Below the pieces are notes generated by a model that saw nothing but the letters and a program-made list of their open reading frames with translations, made no database searches and was not told the origin of the DNA. A program made the position numbers and the translations under genes. A stretch of 64,000 nt of DNA from Carettochelys insculpta (taxonomy: Eukaryota > Chordata > Testudines > Carettochelyidae). Positions 21,208 to 33,848 of the stretch are shown here, piece by piece. The stretch is from assembly GCF_033958435.1 (NCBI RefSeq), contig NC_134138.1:4910001-4974000 (forward strand), in the 5' to 3' direction. The stretch's first letter is position 1. Each line of letters starts with the position of its first letter.

Positions 21208-22470
21208 GGCAGAGATCTTGTAGTTTTCGGTCTCTGTCACTAGGATCAGAGCAGATGCGATAGTATCTCAGGGCTTGACCATAAATGATGGATTGTGTTG
21301 TGTGTGCAGGATGGAAGCTGGAAGCATATAGGTAAGTCTAGCGATCAGTTGGTTTCCGGTAGAGTGTGGTACCGATCAGGCCATCCTTGATTTGTACTGT
21401 AGTGTCCAGGAAATGGATCTCTTGTGTGGAGTGGTCAAGGCATAAGTTGATGGTGGGGTGCAGATTGTTAGAGTCTCTGTGGAATTCTCCTAGAGTCTCT
21501 ACACCAGGGGTCCAAATCATAAAGACGTCATCCATGTTTCGTAAGTGCAGGAGGAGTCAAAGGGGACGAGAGCATCTTTGGGAGAGGCAGTGACACTGCT
21601 GTGGTCCCAGGAGTGGCTCCCTTTCCCAGCAGAAAATGCAACACAATCAACACAGGTAGGACTTGAATCTACAATCCTCCATTAGGCTACTGGGTCTGGC
21701 TGTAGATTACAGGCTTTTTGCTTCTCAGCGTGATGAACGCGACTGAGCTGCCGCCCCTCAATGTTCTGCCAGTGCGGGGGTCAGGAGGGAATTTCTGACT
21801 TCCAGACTTTGGCAGCCAAGTGCCTGATTAGGATCAAGTGGGACCTTTCTTAGAAACAGCTGGTGTTTGCCACTGGCCCAGAAAGGCTCCCACCAACCAT
21901 CCCATGCTTGGAAAGCAAATTCCTGCAAGGGAAAGGACCAGAGTGTGTTGGCAGGTGTAATAGGACAGGGTTTCTGGGCACAGCTAGAGAACTCAATCCA
22001 GGGAAACTTTGCTTAAAATCCAGGCTACTTACAGCCTCAGGCTGGGATTTCCTTCTCACTAAGGCAAATCCAACCAGCCACCACAGCACCTCTGCCACCC
22101 CACTGGCCAGCCAGAGCCACACCAGCAAACCCCCAGACTTCCCAGCTGCTCTACCAGCCCAGACCAACAACCCCCAAATTAAGGTGAGAGGCTCTTAAGC
22201 CTATTTCACCAAACTCCACACAGATTGTTTCAGGTCCCAAAGGGCCCAGCCCCAGCCCCTGGTCAATATATACTTGGGTTTTACCCAACACAACACGCTC
22301 AGCAATTCTTTAGATCCAATATCTAAAGATTTATTAACAAAAAAGAAAGAACAGGGTTAGAGAGAAGAATTGTTAAAGTAAAACTTTACATGCTTCAGTC
22401 ATAACTTCCGACGCAGCCAGCGATGTTATTTGCTGATTCTTGAAAGTCTCTGAAAGTTCATTTCATGTTA

Positions 22471-25400
22471 CATAGATGCAGTCATTGGAGCATCGTAGGT
22501 CCGGCCCGCTGGAGTCCACATGCTGGACCATGGCCCCTTGGAGACCACAAGACAAAAGATCCAATATGGACACTGCTAAATCCACCTCATCCTGCTGAGG
22601 GATGGGCCCCCAGTCCAGACAGGCTTAACTCATGAAGACTGAGGAACCAAGAAAGTCCCTGCCAGGGCCCATCTCACAGCTTTTCATACGCGGAGGGACA
22701 ATTCTATTCTGCTCCATGGGCCTTGGCCCACCACCTGAGCCGGTGGGTCACTGTGCCGAGTTCCCATTCGTTGCAGGCCCAGCAGGAAACCCACCATCAC
22801 AAAGTGAGCGTTGGCCATCTGGGCCTCTGCTCAGTCTATTCTCCTGGCTGGGGTGGAGCCCCACCTCCCTCTGTGAACCTCAGCACTGAAGCATTTCTCA
22901 CACAGCTGCAGAGCTAAACGTCTATAACTCTGCCTACGTCCATGCTACAGACACACAAGTAGCACATATAGCTTCAGGGCATCAGCAGCTTTCATTCGAC
23001 ACCTCACATACCCCCTCCCCGCCCGAGGAACAACATTTGGGGCCAATAGCCACCCTGGGAATTCAAATAGCTTCCAGACCCCACACAAAAGTTCAGCCAG
23101 ATGACAGCATGGCCTATCTCTAACCCTCTGGTTCTCCGCCTAGCGCCGTGGGGCGGCCATCCACGTCACTGCAGCATGCAGGGCAGCCAACAGGATCAGG
23201 GCACCAGGGCTGTATGGTAGCCAACTGACAGTACTGCAGGTGGCCCAGACAGAGACACACGCCTCAAGGAGCGCGCTGGGGAGTGGGGCAAACTGGCGAG
23301 AAGGAGATCCCGGCCTGGGGCTGTGAGGGGCCTGCACTTTAAGCAAAGGTGCCCTGGAGTGATTTCTCCAGCCGTGCCCAGAACCTCCCGGCCGTTATGC
23401 CACTAGCATTGGCTCTGGGTCACTCCTGCAGGGACTCGGTGGGCTGTCGGGCTAGCACGGTTCGGGCTTGGTGGCCGAGCTGGAGTTCAGGAGTGACGCA
23501 ATGGGCCCTTGGGGTGAAAAGTCGTGGGCTGGGGGAGTAACGTAGCGGGGCCCTGAGGCGCGGTGGGGGTATTTCACGGGCTCCGCGACAGGCGTGCGCA
23601 TTCCATGTTCCAGCCAGTGTGTATCATGGACCTTGCAGGGCCTGGCCTGTTGCAGCTGTCCACTTGGAGCATTAGCCCTGTTGTCCACTTGCAGCACTAG
23701 CGCTGTAGGTCAGGCTGGAGCTGCGGCTGTGGTTAGCTCCATGTTCATTGCCAGATCTCAGTTTGACTCCCACATGCCCCAGTCTCAGGGCTTTGCTGCC
23801 CCTGCTGGGCTAAGCCCAGCCAGGTGATTTGTGGGGGCCATGTTCTGAGATCGCTGGCCTGGGTAAGAAATTGGCCAAAATTCCCTGGAAACCAGAGGTG
23901 CTCACTCCAGAACCTGCAGCCCTGGTCTGGAGTAACCAGGGGGGAATTCCAGCCTGCCCCGTAGTGCCTATCCAGGCAGTGCCGATGAGGCCCCACGTAA
24001 CTGTACCCTCCTGGCTACTGGAGGCTGGGGTGGACGCCCTGCTGCAGAGGCTAATTCCGTCTGGACCATCTCCCAGTTCCACCGTGAGCAGACCCCATCC
24101 CCTCTCCTTTCCCAGTCTCTGTGTAGCCGAGTCCTGCTTCTTCTGAGTCTGGGTGCCTGAGATCAGCTCGGAGGGCAGGGCAGGGCAGGGCAGGGCAGCC
24201 ACCTCCAGTGCCACGCTGGAAGAGCAGCGAGTGCACCAGACCAAGAGTCAGCTCCCAGCCAGGTTTATGAGCCTCCTTTCGGTCCCAAGGGAGAGTGCAG
24301 ATGTCAGCTCGTTTCCTAACAGCGGCTGAGGACAGTGGGCAAAGGGCAGCCAGGCAGGTGGCACCAGCAGGGCGAGCTGGGCAGGCAGAGAACCTTGTGT
24401 TTGGAGGAGGCTGTGGGCTCCCGTTGCTCTTAGTAGTAGCGGGGGGAGCACGGGGGGGGCACACTCCAGGCCCCGGGTCTTGGGTCGGTTTTTGGGGAGC
24501 AGGTAACCCCGACCTGCCATGGAGCCCAGGGCTCCCACAGGCTGTCCCGCTGCTTGGGGCCGCCTTGCAGAGCAGGAGGAAGGATCTCATTTCCCGGGGA
24601 GGCAGTGCCGGGGCAGAGCATGCCCAGGACTCCCTCGGGGGATGTGCATCTCCCGCCCCGGCGACGCACACGGGCCAATCTGCGGTGAGCTGTCAGCCAT
24701 GCCAGCCAGGCAGGCACCTTGTGCCGCTGAAGGTGACGGGCCCATCTCGTGTGCACAGGTCCGGAATGAGCAGGGGCAGTATTACCAGTGCTGCCTCTGG
24801 CAGCCCAGATGCCAGGGTGATGGGCCCCTCCCAGCATGGCTGGCCCTGTCAGGCAGTATGGCGCTTAGCCCCACCCTCCGACACAGTCCTTTCGCCCCCC
24901 CAGGTGAAGAGAGGAAGGTTGCGTGGCCAGGTCAGGCATCTCTGGGTGGACGAGGGAGAGCGGCTGGGCTGAGCTGGAGCTGGGATGCAGGAAGTGTCCT
25001 GAAGGTGCGCTGGTGTGGCTGGTGTCCCGTCCCAGCCCCAGCCCGAGCCCCAGCCCCAGGGCAGGAGGATGCACTGCAGAGCAGCCTGGGAGCACGAGCC
25101 GCTGCCAGCGGGGTTTGGTTCTAGCTCTGCCTCCTGTCGGCAGGGGTGGGTGGCCATAGGGGAGGGCAGCCCAAAGAGAGGCAGCCAGCACCGGGTTCTG
25201 CCCCAGGGGCTGGGGGCAGGAGCCTGAGGTGCAAACTGTGCAAAGCTCCATCACTGACATGCAGATGGGAATCGCTGCAATCAACAGTCGGGAGGGAGCC
25301 AGGAGTCCCAGGAGTGAGGGGGCTGGGGTGCAGCCTGTGCAGTGCAGGATTACACTGCCGGCGCCGTGCACTGCCCTGGGCCGGGCTTTGCGCTGGCTCA

Positions 25401-26424
25401 GCCATGCAGAATAGTAGGCAAGGCGACCAGCGGTGCCTGGGGCAGAGGGGCTGGCAGCAGTCACCTGTCTGGCCTGGCCCCTCAGGCTCAGGTGGGCCCA
25501 TGTGTGCCCAGCCCCTCCAGTGCCATGACCCAAGGCTGAGCGCAGGCTCATGGGCCTGTCAAAGACTGAGCGAGTCCAGCTCTGGGCTGTCACATGGGCT
25601 GGGGCAGTGTCTTGTTCTCAGTAGTGCTGGGGGTTATCTCTTGAGGGGGCCTAGTAACTCTTAGCTGGAGGGTTAATAGGTGGCCTTGTCCAGGGCAGAG
25701 AACAGGCCTCCTCTGGCTTTGCCTTCCCCCCAGGACTGCAGAGCTGTCCACGGGCCGCTTCCCTTGCAACGCACATCAACTCCTTGGGCTCAATGATCTG
25801 TTCCACCGGGTCGTTAGCCGTGGGCCCGGCTACGCTCCAGGCACAGCATCTGCACAGATGTGGCTGCTCTGTGCCACTGGGGGAGACGGTCTCCCGCCAG
25901 CGTAGTTAATCCGCTTCCCAGAGAGGTGCTCACTGTGTCAGAGGGAGGGGTTTGTCTGCCTGCACGGGGGTGAAGGTTGTAGCTGTGTCACTCCAGAGCA
26001 AGCAAACGGGAGCAGACTCAACCCGGGACTCTCCGAGCACCTTGCCCAGACCTGAAGACAAGCTCCAGGTGGCTCGAAAGTGCCTCCCTCTCACCAAGGG
26101 ACCTTGGTCCCCAGCGGGGACTTGCCTGGCTGTTTGGGGACACTCAGCCTCCCGAGTTAGACCCTGAGCGTGTGGACGAGGCCTACCAGCCAGGCAGTCC
26201 TGCTCCCCAGGAGCCCTGTGTCCAGCTGGGGCAGATCTCATGGGCTGCAGAGGAAGCTGGGAGAAGCCTGCCAAACTCCCTTGTTGTCACAGCAGGTGCC
26301 TGGCTGGAGCCCTGGACCGGGAACACCAGGACTCGTGAGCCAGCTGCAAATGTTATACGCAGGGAAGGTGATGCAGGCAGGCCAGTGTTCCCCAGGACCT
26401 AGGGAGGATGTACCTGACATAGGG
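22471..26424. other. No gene recognised between arms A and B
   Basis: The region is moderately GC-rich with many short open frames on both strands, none with a domain I recognise. A short GGGCA tandem repeat lies at about 24174-24198. Part of 22600-23040 has the look of an old dispersed repeat. A host gene with small exons could be hidden here, but I cannot support one. Confidence 0.4.
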
Positions 26425-26680
26425 GAGTCACAGATTCACAGCCGGAAGACACCCCTACGGCGACCTTGCCTGCACTGACCCCTCCACCAGGCTGTCATTG
26501 CACTAGAAATTGGTATGACAGGTTCCCCCAGGATACCAGTGAGCCCGTGACCTACCAGCCAGGGCTCCCTCAACACAGTCCTGCTGCAACCAGACACCAG
26601 CCTACCAAGGCTTCTCATAGAGGTGGAGGACACACCTACCACGTTATTTACAGACTTCTGTGATGAGGGCTGCACAGGAA
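26425..26680 (-). repeat. Old CR1-like 3' fragment
   Basis: The sequence opens with AGATTCACAGCCGGAAG and resembles decayed CR1 3' UTR read from its end. The divergence is high, so the call is tentative. Confidence 0.45.
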
Positions 26681-26784
26681 GGCTGCAGCTGAGGCCTTGC
26701 CCAGCGTCCCAAGAGCACACCTCCCTCTGGTGCGTAAGCCCACGTTATACCCCCCCTGTGCGGCACGGGGAACAGCCCAGCAGA

Positions 26785-27560
26785 AGCCCACAGAATCATG
26801 GCATCATGGAAGGGACCTCGAGAGCGTATGAGAGGTCAACAAGTCCAGTCCTCTGCATTTATGACTCTCCCAGGCCAGGGTTTGTCTGCCCTGAAAAACC
26901 TCCAGCGATGGAGATTCCACAGCCTCCCCAGGCAATTAATTCCAGTGTTTGCCCAACCTGAGGGTTGGGACGTTTTTCCTCAGGTCCAGCCTACCCCTCC
27001 CTTGCTGCAGTTTAAGCCCATTGCCTCTTGTTCTAGCCTCAGAGGTTAACGAGAATAATGTATCTCCTGGTAACAACCTTTCAGGTACTTGAAAGTTCCA
27101 ACTGTCCCCCTCTCCCCAAGTCTTCTCTTTTCTAACTTAAACAACCCCAGTTCTTTCAATCCTCCTTCACAAGCCATGTTCTCTTGCACTTTCTCCATTT
27201 GCCTAGCTCTTCTCTGGACCTTCTCCAAAGTGTTCACATCTTTCCTGAAATGTGAGGCTCAGAACTGGAGATAATAGCCCAGCTGAGACCTAAGTTTCAC
27301 AGAGTAGAGCAGAAGAATGATTTCTCAGATCTTGCGTGCTCCACTGAACGCACCCCAGAATGACGTGCCAGGGTTTTCTTATCACACTGTTGACTTATAG
27401 TCAGCTTGTGGCCCACTCTGACTCCCAGATCCTTTCTGCCATGCTCCTTCGTAGGCATCTGCCATTTTGTAAGCGTGAAACAAACTGTTACGCCCTAAGC
27501 GCAGTACTTTGCATTCATCCTCATTGAATTTCATCCTATTTATTTCAGGTGCCTTTTTCC
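26785..27560 (-). mobile_element. CR1 LINE 3' portion, 5'-truncated
   Basis: The plus-strand opening CAGAATCATGGCATCATGG is the reverse of a CR1 3' end. On the minus strand, 27046-27237 encodes the typical CR1 C-terminus (LEKVQRRARQMEK, LKELGLFKLEKRRL, FKYLKGCYQE). The remainder to about 27560 matches the coding region just upstream. The copy is inactive. Confidence 0.88.
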
Positions 27561-27737
27561 AGTTTTCCTCTCTCTGATTTGCTTTTCTGGATTATCTTTT
27601 TCTGATTTGTTCTCTTTGCCTGCTGTTTTTGGTTCTCTGTGTTTTAAATACTGAGTTCCTTCTGGCCTGGCTATGGTCTGAAAAAAGGGTTCTGCCATAC
27701 AAAAACTCATCTAATAAACTATTTCAGTAGTCTTTAA

Positions 27738-28135
27738 AGCACGTGCCGCAAGCTTCGAAATTGCCACGCAAATGGCCGTTTTGAAGTTCACTAATGAAGC
27801 GCTGAAATGCCTATTCAGCACCTCATTAGCATATGGACGACAGCGGCGCTTCGAAATTGACGCTCCTCGCCGCCGCGCGGCGCGTCCAGACGGGGCTCGT
27901 TTTGAAAGGACCCCGCCTACTTCCAAGTCCCCTTATTCCCATGAGCTGATGGGAATAAGGGGACTTGGAAGTAGGCAGGGTCCTTTTGAAAACGAGCCCC
28001 GTCTGGACGCACCGCACAGCAGCAAAGAACGTCAATTTCAAAGCACCGCTGTCGTCCATATGCTAATGAAACACTGCATAGGCACTTCAGCGCTTCATTA
28101 ATGAACTTCAAAAAGGCCATTTGGAAGCTTGGGGC
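27738..28135. repeat. Near-complete palindromic MITE
   Basis: It shows the same inverted-repeat structure as 37600-38035, with the centre at about 27940 (CCATGAGCTGATGGG). Both outer ends have decayed, and the GGCTGTGTC termini are no longer clear. Confidence 0.8.
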
Positions 28136-28640
28136 ACATATATATGTATCCCTTTACAGCTCTCTGTTTGATCTATTTTGTTATAATTCAGAAGAGTAGG
28201 GGAATGGAATACTACTGTTAACTGGACTACTCCATTGCCCTGCTCCTTCTGTGGTGAGGCAGCCTGGAGGCAGCTATCAATTCCTTAACACTCCAGGTCA
28301 TGGCAACCAAAGATTCACACACTTTGAGGGTGTGTATCTCGGGGGTCTACCGTATGTGGCTTGGCAACAGACGTTTTAGCATATAGGCATCTTCCTCAGC
28401 CTGGGACAGAGTTTGGGGGTGGACTTGTTGATATGTGTGTGTAAGGAATGTGCCAGCTGGAGCTCAGGACTGGGAAAGGCTTTAGGCCCTGTGTGTTTCA
28501 GATCTCATTTGCATGAAAATCTAAATAGATGCATATGTAATACCCTCTCAACAAAGTCTGATGGGAGCAGATGAAGCTGTGAGGTTTCATCTCTTGTCAT
28601 GAGCATGTTCTTGTAAAGTCACAAGTTATGCTATCACCCA
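28136..28640. other. No gene; matched in inverse by 34330-34650
   Basis: From about 28225 this DNA reappears inverted at 34330-34650. Position 28541-28549 (TACCCTCTC) is the empty site for the solo LTR at 33849-34325. I see no coding potential. Confidence 0.6.
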
Positions 28641-28745
28641 AAACAAAAAGCAGTCAAGTAGCACTTTAAAAACCAGCAAAATAGTTTATTAGGTGAGCTT
28701 TTGTGGGGCAGACGCACTTCTTCATACCATATCACCCAGTGTAAG
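28640..28745 (-). repeat. Penelope 3' tail remnant
   Basis: On the minus strand it shows the GAAGAAGTGCGTC and CCCCAC phrases, the AATAAACTATTTTGC motif and TTTAAAGTGC. These are the hallmarks of the other Penelope tails. The hammerhead core is mutated (CAAA for GAAA). Confidence 0.65.
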
Positions 28746-29033
28746 AAATGTGGGTTCTCACCCATGCTTGAAGTATTTGTGCAATAAAGGGTAGTCACCG
28801 TGACCTTGGGAAGGTATGGGTTGCACAAGAATCCTTTCATCGGCACTATTAAGGTTTTTAAAAGTGCAAGTGTTTGGGGGGTGTGGCTAGTGGTGTTTTA
28901 TTTGGAAAATTGGTTAGAGATTTTTTGGCTGCTGTTAGACAAGGTTTGTGGGTTTGATATAATAAGTTTTCGGTAACTTTCTTTTATGAAAGGGGAAAAA
29001 GATAGAAGAAGCTCTTGGATTTTTGTTATGGGA

Positions 29034-29185
29034 AGGGTAGCTGAGTTAGTCTGGATCTGTAACAACAACAAAGGGTCCTGTGGCATCTTATAGGCTAACA
29101 GAAAAGATTAGAGTATGAGCTTTCTGTGCTCGAAACTTTTCTGTTAGTCTATAAGGTGCCATAGGACCCTTCGTTGCTGGTTTTT
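29034..29185. repeat. Inverted pair of Penelope tail sequences
   Basis: AACAACAAAGGGTCCTGTGGC on one side mirrors GCCATAGGACCCTTCGTTG on the other. AGGCTAACAG mirrors CTGTTAGTCT, forming a hairpin about 120 bp long. It has no counterpart at the equivalent place in arm A (about 9035), so it entered after or was lost from one copy. Confidence 0.6.
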
Positions 29186-31394
29186 TCTTGTAAGCATGCA
29201 GTGGATTGTTGCCCTGGGGGTAACATTAGCAATTTAAAAGGGGTGCTGTAGAAGGCATGGAATTTGTAGCCAGGATTTTCAACCAGTGGAGTGTAGCTGT
29301 ACTTTGGAATGGCTATGCTAATAACTGAATGGAAAAGTACCAATGAGGTGCTGAAATGAATATTCAGTGCCTCATTAGCATGCTGTTGGACAGGGCACTT
29401 TGTGGCTTGGTTCCATGGGGATCCTTTGTGAAAGGCCCTTGCAAAATGGGAAATCTCCTTATCAGTGGATAGGAACAAGGGGATTTTGAAGTGTGCAGGA
29501 CCCTTTGGGAAAGGACGCTCATGTAGCCAGCCCACACGCAAGCAAAATGGGGCACTTTTGAAGTGCCGTGGGCGGCAGTATGCTAATGAGGTGTTGAATA
29601 TTCATTTCAGCACCTCATTAGTATTCTTCGATTTGGCCATTAGCACGGCCATTTCGAAATTTTGGCCGAGTGCGGCCACAGCCCCCTAGTCTTCGAAAGC
29701 CCCTAAAACCAAATAGGAATAAGGGGCTTTGCAAAGGGTCCCATCTGCACTGCATGGGCGGCCTGCTGTGGCTGCCGTTATGCTAATTAGGTGCCTCATA
29801 TTCATGGTAGTGCCTCATTAGCATGTTCTGACCTTGCTTATTACCATGCCCCTTTTGGAAAGAAGGGGCTAGCGTAGACGTAGCCTTTGTGAGACTCCTT
29901 CTTGGTAGGTGGTGTAGTTAGGCCCAAAGCTGAAACTGCTACGAGCTGAGCAGAAGAACTGGCGGCTCAAGCCATGGAGAGCTGGTTTTGCCTCCAGCCA
30001 CAATACAGGGGACAAACAGCCAGTGGGGGGGCACACAGGACACTGGACCAATGAGAGGACGGCTGGCCTTGCCTCAGGCTCAATGAGGGGTGCATCAGGG
30101 TGATGTGTCAGGGCCTGCACAGACTGGACAGAGTTGTAAGTGGGGCATTTGAGGTGGGGCGCAGAGAAAGTTTGGGTGTGTGGATTGGATCCTTACAGTA
30201 CTGGACTGGTGAGCCTGAGAGGCAAAGGACACTGCTCAATCCATCTGAGCTGGGACAGTTACTTGAGGGTTGGATATGAACTCTGGGTGTGGGATTTTCC
30301 CAAGCTATTGCCATGTGCTTTCTCTGCCTCTTTCATTAAAAGTTTTTTTTCTACACTCAGACTCTGTGCGTGCGAGTGGGGAAGCATCGCCTCTCCGAGG
30401 CGCCCGGGGGTGCACATTTCCCAGGCTACTGGGTGTGGGCTGGAGCCACTTCTGTGTGAGATGGGTGAAAAGGAGCCCCTAGATGTTGAACCCGGCCCTG
30501 CTTGCTGCCGATTCCTTCTGGCAGAAGACTTACATGTGAACAAAGGACAGGAACGCTGCCTGTTGTGTCTGCCTGGCTGGCTGGGTTTGCTGGTCTAATG
30601 GGAACAGATAAGAGCAGTTACAGGGTTACGGGCCGTGGTACGGGCCATGGTGGGAGTGTAATACAGGAGCATACGCTGGAAGGCTGCCTGGCTCCTTCTC
30701 TCAAACTGAAGTCAAGTTAGGCCCAGTTAGGACGGGCAAGAGGGCTGGGGGGAGGGGCAGGGGCAGCAAAAGCAACAGTAAAAGCTAAAGAAACTCCTGG
30801 CCGTGGCCAGAACGCACCCTCTCCCGTGACCCCTCCCCCGTGGGATACAAAGGAAGTGGGATGAAGCCTCCTGTCTCAGGACCTGCCCAAGTGGAAGTGA
30901 CTATAAGGGATGTGGCTAAGGGCACACACTGCAGGTATAGCGAGGCCTAATCAGAGGGGGTGTCAGGGAATGAGGCGAGCGCGGTGTTCTGCAGTGTCTG
31001 AGCTGGGAAGCGAGACAGCGTGAAAGCTCTGGGGTGTCAGGCTAGCAGAGGAACCCTGGGGAGCAGATTTGGCCGGGTTGCAGAGCTAGGGGTGCACTTG
31101 CTTGGAACTAACTTACTTCGGGCTTCTGATCTCCTGATTTCCGCATCTGTGACAAGAGCTGGGGGCGGGGTGAAGGGAAAGCCTTCTGACACTGCCTCGC
31201 TGGGAACCAGAGCCACCTCCCCACTTCCACCCCCACCAACCCCCTCTACAGCCACTGGGCTCACACACCTCTAGCCTGGAGGCAGAGCTGGGCCCTGCCT
31301 GTTCACATTGTCCAAATGCCCACCAGCTACACGGGGAGCCCTTGATGACGATTTTTGGAACTCTGTGCTTTATATATTGTGTCTGTTCTGGTCT

Positions 31395-31535
31395 GGCTAT
31401 GATCTGAATGAGTGGCTCTGTCCCATGAAAGCTCATCCCTGAATAAATTATTTTGCTAGTCTTTAAAGCGCTAGCAGACTGCTGTTTTGTTTTGCTAGAA
31501 TACAGACTAACACGGCTCTCTCTGTCCTAAAGAAG
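31395..31535 (+). repeat. Penelope 3' tail with degenerate hammerhead core (block S, arm D)
   Basis: The order is CTGAATGAGTGGCTCTG, CCCATGAAAGCTCATC, TGAATAAATTATTTTGCTAG and TCTTTAAAGCGCTAG, followed by ACAGACTAACACGGCTC. The same tail lies at 39067-39205. Confidence 0.7.
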
Positions 31536-33171
31536 CCGAGGTTAAGGAGCTTGCAAGCGGGCAAGCCGGAGGTGACGCGTGGGCTGCTTTACCGCCCAGC
31601 CTGCTGCTCAGAGTGTGCCCAAGAGCACTGATCCGAGTTTACGGGCTCAGCAGCTGCTGTCACAGTAACTGATTCCAAGCAAACTGTGGGGCGGAGGGAA
31701 GGGAATCCATACGTCCACACTCAATACCCCAAGAATCAGGGGCACCATGTGGGAAGAGTTTAGCTACACACCCCTGCCAAGCTCTGAATGCGCCATTACA
31801 TTTTCCCTCATTTGCCCTCCCCTAAAATTAGACTCAGCCACAGCTTTGCCCTCCAGTCTCCAAACGTTTCCGAAGGAGCCCCCCTGCAGGCCCCAGGGAG
31901 ATGGCTGTGCCTATACGCAAATCTTCATCAATCCTAAATGCCTTCTCAACTTGGGCCAATGGGGTGGAGGTGTCCCAAGCACCCGCAGAGTCCAAATAAT
32001 GCTTCAATTGGGGTGCCGATGTTCTGGGAAGCAGCATCACCCCCCCAGCCGTGCCCCTGCGCAACACTACCTAATGGCTCAATGGCCGGTAGCTCTAAAA
32101 CCTGGTGGTGGTCTAATGTTAACGAGCTTGCTGCAGACTGTTTAAACAGAGGTGCCCGTCTGTAGCACAGCCTGGCCTGGGATCTGTCCCCCTCCTTGCC
32201 GTCACGGAGGTGTTTGCCGGAAAACCAGCTGCCCCAGCCGGTTGCTGACAGCTTTGCAACGATCTTTGCAAAAGCTGAACAAACCTGAGCTGCTGCCCCT
32301 GTTCTCAAGCATTCTTCATCCAAAGGGCAAAACCCCTGGGCTCCCCGTTTAGCTGGTGGGCATTTGGACAATGTGAACAGGCAGGGCCCAGCTCTGCCTC
32401 CAGGCTAGAGGTGTGTGAGCCCAGTGGCTGTAGAGGGGGGTGGGTGGGGGTGGAAGTGGGGAGGTGGCTCTGGTTCCCAGCGAGGCAGTGTTAGAAGGCT
32501 TTTCCTTCACCCCGCCCCCTGCTCTCATCACACAAGCGGAAATCAGGAGATCAGAAGCCCGAAGCAAGTTAGTTCCAAGCAAGTGCACCCCTAGCTCTGC
32601 AACCTGGCCAAATCTGCTCCCCAGGGTTCCTCTGCCAGCCTGACAACCCAGAGCTTTCACGCTGTCTCGCTTCCCAGCTCAGACACTGCAGAACACCGCA
32701 CTGGCCCCATTCCCTGACACCCCCTCTGATTAGGCCTCGCTAGACCTGCAGTGTGTGCCCTTAGCCACATCCCTTATAGTCACCCTTCACTTGGGCGGGT
32801 CCTGAGACAGGAGGCTTCATCCCACCTCCTTTGTATCCCACGGGGGAGGGGTCATGGGAGAGGGTGCGTTCTGGCCACCGCCAGGATTTTCTTTAGCTTT
32901 TACTGTTGCTTTTGCTGCTCCTCCCCCTGCCCCCCCAACCCTCTTGCCCGTCCTAACTTGGCCTAACGTGACTTCAGTTTGAGAGAGGGAGCCAGGCAGC
33001 CTTCCAGCGTATGCTCATGTATTACACTCCCACCATGCCCTGTACCACAGCCCGTAACCCTGTAACTGCTCTTATCTGTTCCCATCAGCCCAGCAAACCC
33101 AGCCAGCCAGGCAAACACAACAGGCAGCGTTCCTGTCCTTTGTTCGCATGTAACTCTTCTGTCAGAGGGTA

Positions 33172-33395
33172 CGTCTACAGTAGCCCCAAACTTCGAAATG
33201 GCCATGCAAATGGCCATTTTGAAGTTTATTAATAAAGTGCTGAAATGCATATTCAGCGCTTCATTAGCATGCAGGCTGCCGCAGTGCTTCAAAATTGATG
33301 CAGCTGGTCCCCATGCAGCTTGTCTGGACAGGAGTTCTTTTTGAACAGACCCCATGTATTTTGAAGTTTTCTTATTCTCACGTGCAGAGTAACAC
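33172..33395 (+). repeat. Left half of palindromic MITE
   Basis: It begins GGGTACGTCTACAG, then CCCCAAACTTCGAAATGG. It is recognisable to about 33390, where the right arm is missing. It sits exactly where block Q stops matching arms B and C. Confidence 0.75.
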
Positions 33396-33439
33396 ATCCT
33401 CCAAACACTTCTTTTTTAAAAAACTTCAACTACCCTAAA

Positions 33440-33530
33440 AAAATCAAAAAACTGTCAAGCAATAAATTAAACACTAGCAAAAGAGCTCACTAGGTGAGCT
33501 TCTATAGTGTAAAGGCCTTTTTCCAAGTTT
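33440..33530 (-). repeat. Decayed Penelope tail
   Basis: The phrase with AATAAATTAAACACTAGCAAAAGAGCTCACTAGGTGAGC resembles the A-rich tail region of the other copies. It is strongly mutated and the assignment is weak. Confidence 0.4.
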
Positions 33531-33848
33531 GAAAACACAACTGTTTCACAAAAGCCTACTTTTCAAAAACTTTTGTTAATTTTTAAAGCATTATTTCACT
33601 ATTTTTTTTACAGTATATACCCCAGCACTGCTTACTCTCTTCTACTACCCGATGAAAGGATCCCTGTGCAACCCATACCTTTAGGCATAACGGTGACTAC
33701 CCTGGACTGCACAACAACTTCAAGCATGGGTGAGAACCCACATTTCTTACACGCTTGATAGCATAAATTGTGACTTTACAAGAACATGTTCATGACAAGA
33801 GATGAAACCTCACAGCTTCACCTGCTCCCATCAGACTTTGTTAAGAGG

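Larger units (their letters stand above)
19565..21640 (-). mobile_element. Penelope-like retroelement, 5'-truncated, arm A copy
   Basis: Penelope-like elements encode a reverse transcriptase followed by a GIY-YIG endonuclease. On the minus strand, 21338-21535 shows the RT palm (MDDVFMIW, then FLDTTVQIKDG and LYRKPTDR). About 20640-20820 shows the linker (CNKPCCQLCPHI, TFSCSSAKIIYAIM). 19708-20000 shows the GIY-YIG end (TTYIGQTANALRQRMNGHR, then HFTGAGHSVKDL). The order is RT then endonuclease. Stops, frameshifts, a LINE insertion (20012-20604) and a small Penelope-tail insertion (21111-21207) disrupt it. The upstream RT part is absent. Confidence 0.88.
9040..22470 (+). repeat. Arm A of inverted segmental duplication (with insertions)
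   Basis: Once the Harbinger (10209-14926) and LINE (15456-19040) insertions are removed, arm A reads in the same order as the reverse complement of 35743-42104. Blocks 9130-10205, 14927-15455 and 19049-19500 also recur in arm B. The piece 21640-22470 is matched by 35745-36470. Compared with arm C, arm A lacks about 0.9 kb at about position 19580, where 39068-39985 would lie. Confidence 0.85.
28225..31340 (+). repeat. Arm B of inverted duplication
   Basis: It contains the uninterrupted order P (about 29200-30354), Q (30356-30892) and R (30893-31340). It is therefore the reference for empty sites of the Harbinger and the LINE in arm A. Its outer part (28225-28850) is repeated inverted at about 33600-34650. 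Confidence 0.82.

Noticed and set aside
22471..26424. Several 100-240 codon open frames on both strands
   Set aside because: They overlap each other, lack motifs and splice logic, and fit chance frames in GC-rich DNA.
31747..32371. Open frames recurring in arms C and D (for example MWEEFSYTPLPSSEC)
   Set aside because: They recur because the DNA is duplicated. Their lengths differ between copies through indels, so no selection for coding is evident.
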